The notes beneath the pieces were generated by a model. That model was not told the DNA's origin. It worked only from the letters and a program-made list of their open reading frames with translations, and did not search any database. From an uncultured Bacteroidales bacterium (GTDB lineage: Bacteria; Bacteroidota; Bacteroidia; Bacteroidales; UBA932), in the NCBI GenBank assembly GCA_900320185.1, contig ONRD01000002.1, positions 90,241 through 154,240 on the forward strand: 64,000 nt of DNA, written 5' to 3'. A program made the position numbers and the translations under genes. Within the stretch, counting starts at the first letter, position 1, and the number at the start of each line of letters is the position of its first letter. Shown here in pieces: positions 1 through 8,621 of the stretch.

Positions 1-306
1 GTCCTCAAGATGCTCACCTTCCAGATGATCAAGTACATCGGCGCCTATGTCGCCGAGATGAACGGTGTCGACGCTATCTTCTTCACAGGTGGCATCGGCG
101 AGCACAACAGCCGTCTCCGCCGCCGTGTCTGCGAGAACTTCACCTACCTCGGACTGACCTTCGACTACGAGGCCAATACCGCCTGGGGAGTCGACACGGT
201 CATCTCCCTTCCCGATTCCAAGGTGAAGGTCGCCCTTGTGACCACCGACGAGGAACTTGTGATCGCCAGGGACACGATGCACCTTGTACAGAACATTGAA
301 GAATAA
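1..306 (+). CDS. ackA: acetate kinase, C-terminal part (cut by window edge)
   Basis: The frame is open from the first base and ends with TAA at 304-306, giving the last ~101 residues of acetate kinase, which converts acetyl phosphate and ADP to acetate and ATP in the cytoplasm. The visible sequence carries the family's late nucleotide-binding motif (FTGGIGEHN, followed by RRRVCENFTYLG) and the near-terminal signature TTDEELVIARDT. The first Met at base 10 is internal and not a start; about three quarters of the gene lies outside the window. A phosphate acyltransferase follows after 22 bases, the usual pairing for substrate-level phosphorylation. Butyrate kinase was considered, but its matching region reads differently (no GGIGE-N motif), so acetate kinase is preferred. 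Confidence 0.93.
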   Translation, partial: VLKMLTFQMIKYIGAYVAEMNGVDAIFFTGGIGEHNSRLRRRVCENFTYLGLTFDYEANTAWGVDTVISLPDSKVKVALVTTDEELVIARDTMHLVQNIEE

Positions 307-328
307 TCAATCCAATAACATTAGAACG

Positions 329-1240
329 ATGATCACGAAATTCGCAGATGTCTTTGCAGAACTCAAGGAGAAGAAGGTCTGCAAGAGAATGGTAGCCGCA
401 TGGGCGGTTGACGAGCACACGATCGAGGCTTGCGCGAAAGCGTCCGAGCTTGGATTCGTAAAGGTGACCCTTGTGGGTGACAAGGACCTTATCGAGAAGA
501 CTTGCACCGACAACGGGATAGATGCCGGACAGTTCGTTATCGTTGACGAGAAAGTGGAGCTCAAGGCTGTCGCCAAGGCTGTCCAGATGGTCCACGACGG
601 TGAAGGCGACGTCCTGATGAAGGGCCTCTGCTCGACAGACAAGTTCCTCCGTGCAATCCTCAACAAGGAGACAGGCCTCCTTCCTCCGAAGGGAGTCCTC
701 AGCCACGTCGGTGTCATCGAGAACCCGAAATACCACAAGCTCATGTTCCTTTCCGACATGGCAGTCATCCCTCAGCCCGATTTCCGCCAGAAGGTAAAGA
801 TTGCCGGCTACCTTGTGGGTGTGGCCCATTCCTTCGGGATTGCGAAGCCCAAGATCGCATTCATAGCAGCTTCCGAGCAGATGCTCGATTCCATGCCTGC
901 ATGCGTCGAAGCGGCCCAGCTCGCCAAGATGTGCGACCGCGGCCAGATCAAGGGCTGCATCGGTGACGGTCCCCTTGCCCTCGATGTCGCTATAGACGAA
1001 GAATCCGTCCAGATCAAGAAGCTGGTCAGCCCCGTGGCCGGAGATGCGGACTGCCTGCAGTTCCCCAACATCGAGTCCGCCAACGTCTTCTGGAAGACCA
1101 ATTCCAAGCTGGCCGACGGTGTCCGTCAGGCCGGAATGCTGGTGGGTACCACAGCTCCCTGTGTCCTGGCCAGCCGTGCCGACAGCGTGGACACCAAGCT
1201 GAATTCCATAGCGGAAGCTGTGATGTTCGTGAACAAGTAG
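329..1240 (+). CDS. phosphate acetyl/butyryltransferase (Pta/Ptb family)
   Basis: A 303-residue protein of the single-domain phosphate acetyl/butyryltransferase family, which transfers an acyl group between CoA and phosphate. The characteristic C-terminal part is present (FPNIESANVFWK, then LVGTTAPCVLASRADS), as is the mid-protein GDVLMKGLCSTDKFLRA segment. I chose ATG 329 because the longer reading from 284 overlaps the end of ackA and adds 15 residues absent from the family. The position directly behind ackA argues for acetyl-CoA/acetyl phosphate as substrate; by length alone it resembles phosphotransbutyrylase, so the acyl specificity stays open. It probably forms the ATP-yielding acetate branch together with ackA. 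Confidence 0.85.
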   Translation: MITKFADVFAELKEKKVCKRMVAAWAVDEHTIEACAKASELGFVKVTLVGDKDLIEKTCTDNGIDAGQFVIVDEKVELKAVAKAVQMVHDGEGDVLMKGLCSTDKFLRAILNKETGLLPPKGVLSHVGVIENPKYHKLMFLSDMAVIPQPDFRQKVKIAGYLVGVAHSFGIAKPKIAFIAASEQMLDSMPACVEAAQLAKMCDRGQIKGCIGDGPLALDVAIDEESVQIKKLVSPVAGDADCLQFPNIESANVFWKTNSKLADGVRQAGMLVGTTAPCVLASRADSVDTKLNSIAEAVMFVNK

Positions 1241-1252
1241 CGGAAGGGGAGG

Positions 1253-2563
1253 CTATCCTTCTTCTTCGTCCGTTGCCGGAATCTCGTAGAAAAGGTTGCG
1301 TCTGGGGAGTTTCCCTGAATATTCAAGGCGCATGTTCTCGAAGAGCTCATTCGTGTGGGCGGCAAGCGCAGGACCCTTGTAGGTGCTGGTGTTGGTGACG
1401 AAGATCCAGCATTCCCCGTCTTCGAAAGTCTTTATAAGCGCACTGGTGCCTGCAAAGGTGCCGGTGCGCGTCCATTCTCCGTTGGGCTTGGTGTCGTTCC
1501 ATCCGAGGGAATAGGTGTCCGGGTCGAAATATTCAGTCATCCTGTCCACGCTTTCCTTCGAGATGATGTCGGGGACTTCCTCCTTCCCGTCGATCGATGC
1601 GACCAGGAGGGCGAGTTCCGGAGTCGAGGCGGCCCAGGCTCCCGCACCCAGCAGCCCGGAGACGTTGTTGCCGCCGTAGCAGCGCACGACCTTCCGTCCG
1701 CTGTTGTTGAACTCTTCTACCATCTGGTCGTCTTTCGGGACATAGTAGCGCACTTCGTCAGGCCACTTGTCGGCGTAGTAGTTCCCGGCGATCTTGAACC
1801 CGACGCAGCCGACAGGCTTGAGCACATTCTCCTGCATGAAGGTCTCGTAGTCCTGTCCGCTCACCTTCTCGATGACCATCGACAGGGCCAGATAGCCGAA
1901 ATTGGAATAGTCCTGCCAAGTCCCGGGTTCGAATTTCAGCGGCCTTGCGAGTTGCAGCTCCATCAGCTGTTCCTTGGTAGGGACCTTCTTCCAGTGCTTC
2001 TGCATCATTATCCACCGTGTCGAAAACATGGGGTCCCCGCCCTTCTTGCTGAATCCTCCCTTGTGGCGGAGGAGGTCCTCCACCGTGATCCGGTAGTAAA
2101 GGGAGTCGGTTATGGCCTCGTTGTAGGTAGAGTCGTTCAGGATGCCTGAGGGACCGAAGACGGTGTCCTCCAGGGCGAGCTGGCCCCTCTCGCAAAGGAC
2201 CATGATCCCCACTGCCGTGACAAGCTTGGACACGGAAGCCACGCGGAGGATGTTGCCCGGCGACATCGGCTTCCTGGTGTCGGCGATGCCGTAGCCTTTG
2301 GCATAGAGGAGCGAGTCGTTCCTCATCACCGAAAGGGACACTCCTTTAAGCCCCCACACCCTCATGTAGTCGGTGACCATGCTGTCCATCCCCTTCAGGA
2401 TGGAGGTGTCGGACATCTCGTTGGTCAGGCTGGCGTTCAGGTCGACCGGAATCCTGGGCTCGGCTTTCCTCCTGCCTGAACCGGATGCCAGCAGGACGGC
2501 CGCCGTGAGCATCACGGCCGCTCCTGCGGCCAGTAAGATCTTTCCTTTCTTCGAGACGGCCAT
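1253..2563 (-). CDS. beta-lactamase-fold serine hydrolase (class C / penicillin-binding protein-like)
   Basis: A 436-residue protein with an N-terminal membrane anchor or uncleaved signal (residues ~8-27) followed by a PF00144-type domain. The catalytic SxxK is visible as S110-V-S-K113 and the YxN motif as Y219-S-N221. Members include class C beta-lactamases, D,D-peptidases and esterases that act in the periplasm; sequence alone does not choose between them. It is the last gene of the minus-strand run that begins at nrnA, starting 3 bases after the kinase-like gene's stop codon, so it is probably co-transcribed. It converges on the phosphate acyltransferase gene with 12 bases between stops. 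Resistance should not be assumed from the fold. Confidence 0.85.
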   Translation of the reverse strand: MAVSKKGKILLAAGAAVMLTAAVLLASGSGRRKAEPRIPVDLNASLTNEMSDTSILKGMDSMVTDYMRVWGLKGVSLSVMRNDSLLYAKGYGIADTRKPMSPGNILRVASVSKLVTAVGIMVLCERGQLALEDTVFGPSGILNDSTYNEAITDSLYYRITVEDLLRHKGGFSKKGGDPMFSTRWIMMQKHWKKVPTKEQLMELQLARPLKFEPGTWQDYSNFGYLALSMVIEKVSGQDYETFMQENVLKPVGCVGFKIAGNYYADKWPDEVRYYVPKDDQMVEEFNNSGRKVVRCYGGNNVSGLLGAGAWAASTPELALLVASIDGKEEVPDIISKESVDRMTEYFDPDTYSLGWNDTKPNGEWTRTGTFAGTSALIKTFEDGECWIFVTNTSTYKGPALAAHTNELFENMRLEYSGKLPRRNLFYEIPATDEEEG

Positions 2564-2566
2564 ATC

Positions 2567-3187
2567 CTACCTGATGAGTTTGGACTTCCTCCCGAATTCT
2601 ATGATGAACCGGGCCGTGCCTTCTATCCCGAGGAGGGAGGAGTCGATGCACAGGTCATAGTCAGAAGCCTGTCCCCAGTTCCCGAAAGAGAAGAAATTGT
2701 AGAAGGTCTGCCTGGTCCTGTCCTGCTTTTCGATCATCTCCTGGGCCTCTTCCTCCGGGATCCCTTCGCGCTTTGAGACCCTGCCGACCCTGTCCTCCAT
2801 GGGAGCCTTGATGAAGACGTCGAGGCAGGACATGTCCCTGAGGATGTAGTTGGAGCAGCGTCCGACGAAGATGGCGGACTGCTTGAGGGCGATGTCGCGG
2901 ATCACTTCGCTCTGGATCTTGAAGAGCTGGTCATCCCCGACGGAGGCCGCGTGCGCGCCGCCGAACCTTTCCGCCCCGAAGAAGGAAGAGAAACGGAAGA
3001 GGCTTCTCTTCTCGTCATTCTTCTCGAAGAGTTCCTTGCTGAATCCGCTTTCTTCGGCAGCCTTGGAGATGATCTCCCTGTCGAACACTTGTATGCCGAG
3101 TTCCCGTCCGATCTCCACGGCGATGCTTTTGCCGCCGCTTCCGAACTGGCGTCCGATGTTTATTATGATGTTTCCTTCGTCTGTCAT
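2567..3187 (-). CDS. cytidylate kinase-like family protein
   Basis: A 206-residue P-loop kinase. The N-terminus reads INIGRQFGSGGKS, a Walker A-type loop at residues ~8-20, followed by the VFDREIISKAAEESG segment typical of the cytidylate-kinase-like family common in Bacteroidota and Clostridia. The substrate of this family is not established, and a separate true cmk gene is expected elsewhere. The frame stays open to 3262, but ATG 3187 is chosen: the upstream part overlaps the MATE gene end, and homologues begin just before the P-loop. It sits 34 bases after the MATE gene and 3 bases before the serine hydrolase gene, in the same operon. Confidence 0.8.
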   Translation of the reverse strand: MTDEGNIIINIGRQFGSGGKSIAVEIGRELGIQVFDREIISKAAEESGFSKELFEKNDEKRSLFRFSSFFGAERFGGAHAASVGDDQLFKIQSEVIRDIALKQSAIFVGRCSNYILRDMSCLDVFIKAPMEDRVGRVSKREGIPEEEAQEMIEKQDRTRQTFYNFFSFGNWGQASDYDLCIDSSLLGIEGTARFIIEFGRKSKLIR

Positions 3188-3221
3188 CGTTTGTTTGTCT
3201 GGGATGGTTGGATTAAAAGCT

Positions 3222-4619
3222 TCATGAGATCGAACTTCCGAGTATCGTCGGTTCGTCGCCATCCTTGAGCTTGCTGAATTTACGGAACAGCCGGTGGATC
3301 AGGATAAGGGTGGCTATGCATGCGAGAGTGTCCGAACAAGGGAATGCGAGGAACACCCCGTGTACGTCATAGAACAAGGGCAGGATGTAGACCAGCGGTA
3401 CCAGGAACAGGAGCTGCCTGCTCAGGGACAGGAAGATGGATTTCTTCACCATGCCAAGGCTCTGGAAGAAATTAGTGGAGACCATCTGCCATCCCACTAT
3501 CAGCACCACCGGGTTCATCACCCGCAGGCCCTTGTCAGCAATGGCTATGAGTTCAGGGTCGTTGGTGAATATCCCCACCATCAGGCTCGGGAAGAATTCG
3601 GATGCCGCGAACCAGAACACGCACACCGCAGTCGCCCAGAGCGCGGTCAGGAGGAAGACCTTCTTCACACGGGAGTACTGCCTCGCGCCGAAGTTGTAGC
3701 CGGCGATCGGCTGCATCCCCTGGTTGAACCCCATGATGACCATCACGAACATGAAGTTGATGCGGTTGACGATACCATAGGCGCCGATGGCAAGGTCACC
3801 GCCGTACTTGAGCAGCTGCTGGTTTATGAACATGGCGACTATGCAGCTTGCGGCGTTCATCAGGAACGGTCCCATGCCGATGGCGAGGGAATCCTTGGCA
3901 ATCCTCCAGTCCAGGCCGAAGAATCCTTTCGGCAGGTGGAGCAGGTTGTCTTTCCGGGTGTAGAACCTGAGGGTCCATGCAAGTGCCATCGCCTGGCAGA
4001 GGACAGTGGCGATCGCCGCTCCCTTTATCCCGAGGCCGAACACGAAGATGAACACCGGGTCGAGGATGGTGTTGGAGATGACGGTGAAAAGGGTCAGCCT
4101 CATCGCCGTCCTGGGATGTCCGGACGAGCGGAGCATGCTGTTCAGCCCGAAATACAGGTGCGTTATCACGTTGCCCAGCAGGATGATCCTCATGTACTGG
4201 CAGGCGTAGGTGATGGTGTTGTCGGAGGCTCCGAAGAAGAACAGGATCGGCTTCAGGAAGATCAGGCAGAAGACCATGAACGCGAGGCCTATGATGCAGT
4301 TGAGGGTCACGTCGTTGGCCAGGACCTTGTTGGCGGCCTTGTAGTTTTTCTGGCCGAGGAGTACCGAGACGAGGGTGGAGGCACCGACTCCCACCAGGGT
4401 GCCGAGTGCGGAACTGAGGTTCATTAGGGGGAATGAGACACCGAGTCCGGCCAGGGCGAGGGACCCAATGCCGGGGATATGCCCGATGAATATGCTGTCC
4501 ACCATGTTGTATAAAGAAGACGCAGTCATGGCTATTATGCCAGGGACCGCGTACATCTTCAGGAGTTTCCCTATCCTCTCCGAGCCCAGTTCGGTTGGGG
4601 CAGCCTGTGAAGTCGGCAT
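3222..4619 (-). CDS. MATE family efflux transporter
   Basis: A 465-residue polytopic inner-membrane protein with about 12 hydrophobic segments in two similar halves, the organisation of MATE Na+/H+-coupled multidrug exporters. The N-terminal GKLLKMYAVPGIIAMTASSLYNMVDSIFIGH region is the conserved entry into helix 1 and 2, and a G-F-N-Q-G-M-Q-P-I-A-G-Y-N-F-G-A segment near residue 300 is the second-half signature. Its ATG overlaps the upstream FKBP gene's TGA by one base, showing translational coupling. Substrates cannot be predicted. Its place behind two folding-type lipoproteins looks like operon happenstance rather than function. Confidence 0.92.
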   Translation of the reverse strand: MPTSQAAPTELGSERIGKLLKMYAVPGIIAMTASSLYNMVDSIFIGHIPGIGSLALAGLGVSFPLMNLSSALGTLVGVGASTLVSVLLGQKNYKAANKVLANDVTLNCIIGLAFMVFCLIFLKPILFFFGASDNTITYACQYMRIILLGNVITHLYFGLNSMLRSSGHPRTAMRLTLFTVISNTILDPVFIFVFGLGIKGAAIATVLCQAMALAWTLRFYTRKDNLLHLPKGFFGLDWRIAKDSLAIGMGPFLMNAASCIVAMFINQQLLKYGGDLAIGAYGIVNRINFMFVMVIMGFNQGMQPIAGYNFGARQYSRVKKVFLLTALWATAVCVFWFAASEFFPSLMVGIFTNDPELIAIADKGLRVMNPVVLIVGWQMVSTNFFQSLGMVKKSIFLSLSRQLLFLVPLVYILPLFYDVHGVFLAFPCSDTLACIATLILIHRLFRKFSKLKDGDEPTILGSSIS

Positions 4620-5671
4620 CAGTTCTCGGGTTTGTCTACATATTCGATGGTGAAGGACAGGGGAGCGTACTTGGGAATGGCCGCTCCCATGCCGCTGTAG
4701 CCGTAACCGTAGACCGAATAGAAGGCGCAGATGACCTTCTGGTATTTCCTAAGTTTCGAGAGGGTGTACGAGAAGCCGTCCACGACGGTGGACCCGGTCA
4801 CTCCGTTGCTGTCATTGTCCGAGCCGATGGTGATTTCGGTGTACTCGGAGGACATGTTGACCTGGATGGGCTTGTATGTCTTGGATTCGGAATAGATGCC
4901 GTAGACCTTGGCGGTGTCCTTGATGGTCGTGTCGAACACCTGCCCGTTGAGGAGCCGTCCGGTGTAGTTGATGTAGTAGGTGGTGTCGACGGGGATTTCC
5001 GTGGTGTCGGAGGGTGCTACCAGCTGCTTGCAGTAGTAGCCGTACATGGTCGAGTCAACCCCGTCCATGTATTCGTCGGTGAACTTCTCCAGCTGCTCCA
5101 CCTCCAAGGCGTAGATGTCGTCGGTCTTCCCTGTGATGGTTATCGTGTAGACGGCGTTCTCCCCGGTGCAGTTCTTCAGGTACTCTTCGGCGGTGTCGTA
5201 CCCGGTCTTTACGTTGAGCCACCCAGGAATGACGCCCCTGCGGGTCCCTCCGACTTTCATCCCCTTGATGATGTCCAGCAGGCCGGCTTCGGTGTAGGAA
5301 GTGTTGTTCAGCAGGACCTGGTCGCCGTAATATTTACTGCGGGCCCAGGTTCCCAGCTGTTTGGCCAGTTCTTCGCTGGTGGTGGAAGTGATGTTGCCTT
5401 CGAGGTCGGTGACGGTGTAGCGGGCCAGGATGAAAGTGTCTTCACCGGTGACCGTCTCGCCCGTGCCGGGCTGGTCGTCGACTATGTAGGCCCCGAGGGT
5501 GGTGCGCTGGGCCGACGGATGGTTGAGCCTGATCCAGGAGTCGAAGAAGCGTTTCTCGGAAGCGTTGTTTTCAGTGGCCGCCTCCTTGGCGCATGAGCCC
5601 AGAACGGCCGCAACCGCAGACGCGGCGGCAAGGAGGGTGATGATCCTGCTAGTTTTTATATTCATTTCCAT
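4619..5671 (-). CDS. lipoprotein with two FKBP-like peptidyl-prolyl isomerase domains
   Basis: A 350-residue lipoprotein: a hydrophobic signal ends in the lipobox-like AVLGSC near residue 27. The C-terminal part (about residues 200-347) is recognisable as an FKBP-type domain (TTYYINYTGRLLNGQVFDTT, then a central insert, then KYAPLSFTIEYVDK). The N-terminal half (about 50-170) has the same order of elements in weaker form, with a DTFILARYTVTDLEGN strand and a GLLDIIKGMKVGGTRRGVIPG loop, so I read it as a second, degenerate FKBP domain. Such proteins assist folding in the periplasm or at the outer membrane. It lies 10 bases after another FKBP lipoprotein gene and overlaps the MATE start by one base. 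A second ATG at 5665 is equally possible. Confidence 0.8.
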   Translation of the reverse strand: MEMNIKTSRIITLLAAASAVAAVLGSCAKEAATENNASEKRFFDSWIRLNHPSAQRTTLGAYIVDDQPGTGETVTGEDTFILARYTVTDLEGNITSTTSEELAKQLGTWARSKYYGDQVLLNNTSYTEAGLLDIIKGMKVGGTRRGVIPGWLNVKTGYDTAEEYLKNCTGENAVYTITITGKTDDIYALEVEQLEKFTDEYMDGVDSTMYGYYCKQLVAPSDTTEIPVDTTYYINYTGRLLNGQVFDTTIKDTAKVYGIYSESKTYKPIQVNMSSEYTEITIGSDNDSNGVTGSTVVDGFSYTLSKLRKYQKVICAFYSVYGYGYSGMGAAIPKYAPLSFTIEYVDKPEN

Positions 5672-5681
5672 TTCTTTTCTA

Positions 5682-6230
5682 TCAGTTACTTATGCTCTTG
5701 ATCCACAGGCGGTAGGCAAGGGCGGACTTGCCCGGCACAAGGCCGGCGGCCTGCTTGCCGAAAGCGTACTTCCCGGAGAACAGGACATAGCATTCTTCGC
5801 CTGCGCGGACTCCTTCCAGTCCGTTGCGGAGTCCCGTGATGATCCCGTCCCTGGCCAGGTCGACGGTCATGATCCTGAACCTCGAGGAGTCGGACACGTT
5901 CCATCCGATGCTGCCTGCGAAGTCGTCGTAGTTGGTGGCGAACAGATTGTCGCTGCTCAAGGTCCTGCCTTTGATGTAATAACCGGCGTAGTAGAAGGAG
6001 ACCGCTCCGCCTTCCCGGAGCTCTTCCCCGGACCCATGGCCAACGGTCACCCTTATCGTCCCTTTGTTGGACGTGACGGTGGCCGAGTCGGCAGAAGCCG
6101 TCAGGCTGGACACTATGGCGTCGATGTAGGTCTCCTGGGTGGCGTAGGTGTTCTGTAGCTCCTTGCTGCAAGATGCCGCAAGGAACAGTCCCGCCACAAT
6201 GGCGGTCAATGCCGTCAGCCGTACTTTCAT
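5682..6230 (-). CDS. FKBP-type peptidyl-prolyl isomerase-like lipoprotein
   Basis: A 182-residue protein with a lipoprotein signal (LFLAASC, Cys ~21) and one FKBP-like domain in the C-terminal two thirds: EGGAVSFYYAGYYIKGR, the LRNGLEGVRAGEECYVLFSGKYAFGKQ loop, and a final ALAYRLWIKSIS strand. The order matches periplasmic FKBPs, although several active-site aromatics cannot be confirmed by eye, so catalytic activity is uncertain. Its start codon overlaps the nrnA-type stop (ATGA), and the next FKBP gene follows after 10 bases, so the two are probably made together. Confidence 0.78.
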   Translation of the reverse strand: MKVRLTALTAIVAGLFLAASCSKELQNTYATQETYIDAIVSSLTASADSATVTSNKGTIRVTVGHGSGEELREGGAVSFYYAGYYIKGRTLSSDNLFATNYDDFAGSIGWNVSDSSRFRIMTVDLARDGIITGLRNGLEGVRAGEECYVLFSGKYAFGKQAAGLVPGKSALAYRLWIKSISN

Positions 6231-7261
6231 TGCCTGAAAAACCGTTCTGTTACTTTCAATATGTATGCCTGAGCGTCCTCGGGAGAGGGAATATCCCCGG
6301 GGAAGAACAGTTTCCCTCCCGCGGCCTGCTCATGCCCGCCGCCGTGGAAGAACTGCCTGGCGCAGAGATTCGCCGAAGTGCCCTTCTTGGAGCGGATCGA
6401 GACCCTGTAATGGTCTTCCTGCTGGGTCAGGAAGATGCTCATCCTGACCTTCCCGATGGAAAGCGGCATGTTCACGAACCCTTCCGTCTCTCCCTGGACC
6501 ATGCCGAACCTTTCCTGCGTCCGCGAATCCAGGACTATGAAAGCGACGCCTTCGGGGGTGATTTGCATCTTCTCCCCGAGCAGGCAGCCGAGCAGGCGGA
6601 GCCTGTTCTCGCGGTAGCTGCTGTAGAGGCTCTCGAGTATCGAGTCCCTGTCGACACCTGCGGCTATGAGTTCGGAAGCCATCTTCAGTGTGGACGGGAA
6701 CACGGAGTTCGAGAAGTTGTTGGTGTCCGTCGTCATCCCTGTCATCAGGGCGGAGGCGCACAGCGGCGGAAGCCTGGACGGATCCCCGGCTATCTCGGGC
6801 ATCCGGAGCAGGATCGAGTAGAGAAGTTCGCTGGCCGAGGATGTCTCGGTCTCGCTGAACACCAGGTCGAAGGCGTCCCGTTCGGGATCGAGGTGGTGGT
6901 CGATCAGGACCTTCTTCGCCCCGGACTCCCTCAGAAGGCTTTCAAGGCCGGCTGTCCTGGAGAATGAACTGCAGTCGAGGCAGACCAGGAGGTCGCTGCG
7001 TGCGATCCTTCCGGCTGCCTGGGGATTTCCGTCGCCGAAGGTCATCAACCTGCCTGGGTCGATCCCGGAAAGCATGAAGGAAAGGGAGTCCGGGACCCTG
7101 TCGGGGAAGACCAGTACGGCGTCGGCTCCCTTGCACTCGAGCAGGTACGACAGCATGCCCGTCCCGCTGCCGACGGCGTCTCCGTCGGGGTGGGTGTGGA
7201 CCGCCAGGGTAATGCAGGATGCATTGCCTGCAAGTGCGTTCAATTGGTCTGTCATGTTCAT
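6227..7261 (-). CDS. nrnA: DHH/DHHA1 phosphoesterase (NrnA-type oligoribonuclease / pAp phosphatase)
   Basis: About 344 residues with all DHH-family motifs in order: HTHPDGDAVGS near residue 20, LVCLDCSS near 85, the DHH motif in VLIDHHLDPE near 113, TGMTTDTNNF near 155, and the DHHA1 signature GGGHEQAAGG near 315. NrnA enzymes degrade 2-5 nt RNA fragments and dephosphorylate 3'-phosphoadenosine 5'-phosphate using Mn2+. The frame is open to 7300, but a -7 box at 7271-7278 puts the transcript start around 7264, so the start is ATG 7261 or 7255. It is the first gene of the minus-strand operon running to 1253 and is divergent from the gene at 7381. Confidence 0.88.
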   Translation of the reverse strand: MNMTDQLNALAGNASCITLAVHTHPDGDAVGSGTGMLSYLLECKGADAVLVFPDRVPDSLSFMLSGIDPGRLMTFGDGNPQAAGRIARSDLLVCLDCSSFSRTAGLESLLRESGAKKVLIDHHLDPERDAFDLVFSETETSSASELLYSILLRMPEIAGDPSRLPPLCASALMTGMTTDTNNFSNSVFPSTLKMASELIAAGVDRDSILESLYSSYRENRLRLLGCLLGEKMQITPEGVAFIVLDSRTQERFGMVQGETEGFVNMPLSIGKVRMSIFLTQQEDHYRVSIRSKKGTSANLCARQFFHGGGHEQAAGGKLFFPGDIPSPEDAQAYILKVTERFFRQ

Positions 7262-7270
7262 TGGCGATGG

Positions 7271-7278
7271 CAAAATTA
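7271..7278 (-). promoter_or_regulatory. -7 promoter box for the nrnA operon
   Basis: On the minus strand the sequence is TAATTTTG, an exact match to the Bacteroidota -7 consensus TAnnTTTG. No convincing -33 TTG sits at 19-21 bases. It predicts a very short leader and rules out the upstream ATG at 7300. Confidence 0.6.
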
Positions 7279-7289
7279 CAAATATTATA

Positions 7290-7320
7290 TTGCATTTCAT
7301 AAATCAATTTTCTAACTTTG
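7290..7320 (+). promoter_or_regulatory. promoter of the 7381 / DUF3822 / rsmD operon
   Basis: TTG at 7290-7292, a 20-base spacer, then TAACTTTG at 7313-7320: a full match to the Bacteroidota sigma-ABfr promoter layout. It is divergent from the nrnA promoter and leaves a leader of about 55 bases. Confidence 0.75.
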
Positions 7321-7380
7321 TCCGGAATTGACGCATTGTCTTTTCATCCGTTTCAGAAACAGTAATAAATTTTAAGGATA

Positions 7381-8097
7381 ATGAACAAAGTACTGAAAGC
7401 GATTCTGTGCGTTTTGCTCGCACTCATCTCCGTATTTCTCGTCTACAAGATCGTAGAGGGCGTGATGCAGCCTGTCCATTTCAACAAGCAGGTCGATGCA
7501 AGGAAAGCGGTCGCCATCCAGCAGCTCAAGGATATCCGCGACCTCCAGGTCGCCTTCAAGAGCGTCAACGACAGGTACACTGCTTCCTTCGACACCCTCA
7601 AGCAGTTCTATAACGAGGGCAAGATGGAGGTCGTTCTCCAGATCGGTTCCAAGGACGACTCCCTCGCAGTCGCCCACACCGCAGAGGTGAGGAAGGCCAA
7701 CAAGGGCATCACCGACCAGGGTCTGTACGACCTTTACAAGAAGGGCGACAACAGGCTCGTCTTCACGATCCCCAGGAAGATCGCCGTGAAGGACACCCTC
7801 TTCACCGGAAGGACCGGCTTCGACATCAATTCGATCGACAAGATTCCTTTCGTCCATGAGGGACTCATCACGGAAAAGACCCCCGAGAACCTCGAGATGT
7901 CCGCTATCGTGAAGACCGTCTCCGGCGTCCAGGTCCCCCTCTTCGAGGCGAAGATGCCTTACTGGTCTCTCCTCAACGGACTTGACCACCAGCTTATCGT
8001 CAACATGGTTGCCGAGCTTGAGGACCAGGACCGTTTCCCCGGCCTTCAGGTCGGAAGCGTGACAACGCCTAACAACAACGCAGGAAACTGGGAGTAG
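7381..8097 (+). CDS. conserved membrane-anchored hypothetical protein
   Basis: 238 residues with one N-terminal transmembrane helix (residues ~5-26) and a long exported or cytoplasmic region rich in charged residues, including a probable coiled segment (QVDARKAVAIQQLKDIRDLQVAFKSVNDRY). No catalytic motif is visible and I do not recognise a named family. From memory, a similar short protein sits before DUF3822 and rsmD in other Bacteroidales, and that is the order here (2 bases to the next gene). The C-terminal tail ends in an Asn-rich stretch. Function unknown; the topology suggests a periplasmic domain held at the inner membrane. Confidence 0.75.
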   Translation: MNKVLKAILCVLLALISVFLVYKIVEGVMQPVHFNKQVDARKAVAIQQLKDIRDLQVAFKSVNDRYTASFDTLKQFYNEGKMEVVLQIGSKDDSLAVAHTAEVRKANKGITDQGLYDLYKKGDNRLVFTIPRKIAVKDTLFTGRTGFDINSIDKIPFVHEGLITEKTPENLEMSAIVKTVSGVQVPLFEAKMPYWSLLNGLDHQLIVNMVAELEDQDRFPGLQVGSVTTPNNNAGNWE

Positions 8098-8099
8098 AA

Positions 8100-8621
8100 G
8101 TGTTCTCACTGTTCACTCCCAAGGTGGCGCTTGTCCCGTCGGCTTTCTTCGACGCCTCCTCGGCCAGGGAAATCCTGGGACGGACGGTTGTCCTGAAAGA
8201 TGAAGACGAAGTAGAATACATCAGCCTTCCGGAATATTCCGCGGAGCTGGTGTATTCTCTTTCTGTGGGCGACACCAAGCTTCATGCGGTTTCCCGCGAG
8301 GAAGGTCCGGCCGAGGCCGGGCGGGTGCTGCCTGAGATGTACTTTATCCTGAAAGACCTCGGCAAGGTCGGAGACTACAACAAGATAGTCGCTTCCTACA
8401 GCGGCACGCACCTCCATCTTGCGGTCGCGCAAGGCGGGAACCTTCTCCTTGCAAACGTTTTCGAAGCCGCTGATTTCACCACCGCCGAGTATTTCATATT
8501 CCTGGTGCTGAAGAAGCTCCAGCTGAATCCCGAAGTGTCGACGGTTTACTTCCGCACTCCTCTGGCCGAGGAAGAGGAGATGTCGCTGTACCGTTATTTC
8601 AAGTCGGTCGAGCGTCTATGA
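8100..8621 (+). CDS. DUF3822 family protein
   Basis: 173 residues starting with GTG at 8100, two bases after the previous stop; its TGA overlaps the rsmD ATG (ATGA at 8618), so translation is coupled. Length and content (FTPKVALVPSAFFD near the start, a central ASYSGTHLHLAVAQGGNLLLANVFE segment, and an NPEVSTVYFRTP strand near the end) fit DUF3822, a Bacteroidota-specific family found beside rsmD. The sequence has the look of an actin/hexokinase-like ATPase fold with alternating strands and helices, but no enzyme activity is known for the family, so no function is assigned. Confidence 0.75.
   Translation: MFSLFTPKVALVPSAFFDASSAREILGRTVVLKDEDEVEYISLPEYSAELVYSLSVGDTKLHAVSREEGPAEAGRVLPEMYFILKDLGKVGDYNKIVASYSGTHLHLAVAQGGNLLLANVFEAADFTTAEYFIFLVLKKLQLNPEVSTVYFRTPLAEEEEMSLYRYFKSVERL

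Noticed and set aside
1253-2563. Antibiotic-resistance beta-lactamase
   Set aside because: The fold is shared with peptidases and esterases; SxxK and YxN alone do not show resistance.
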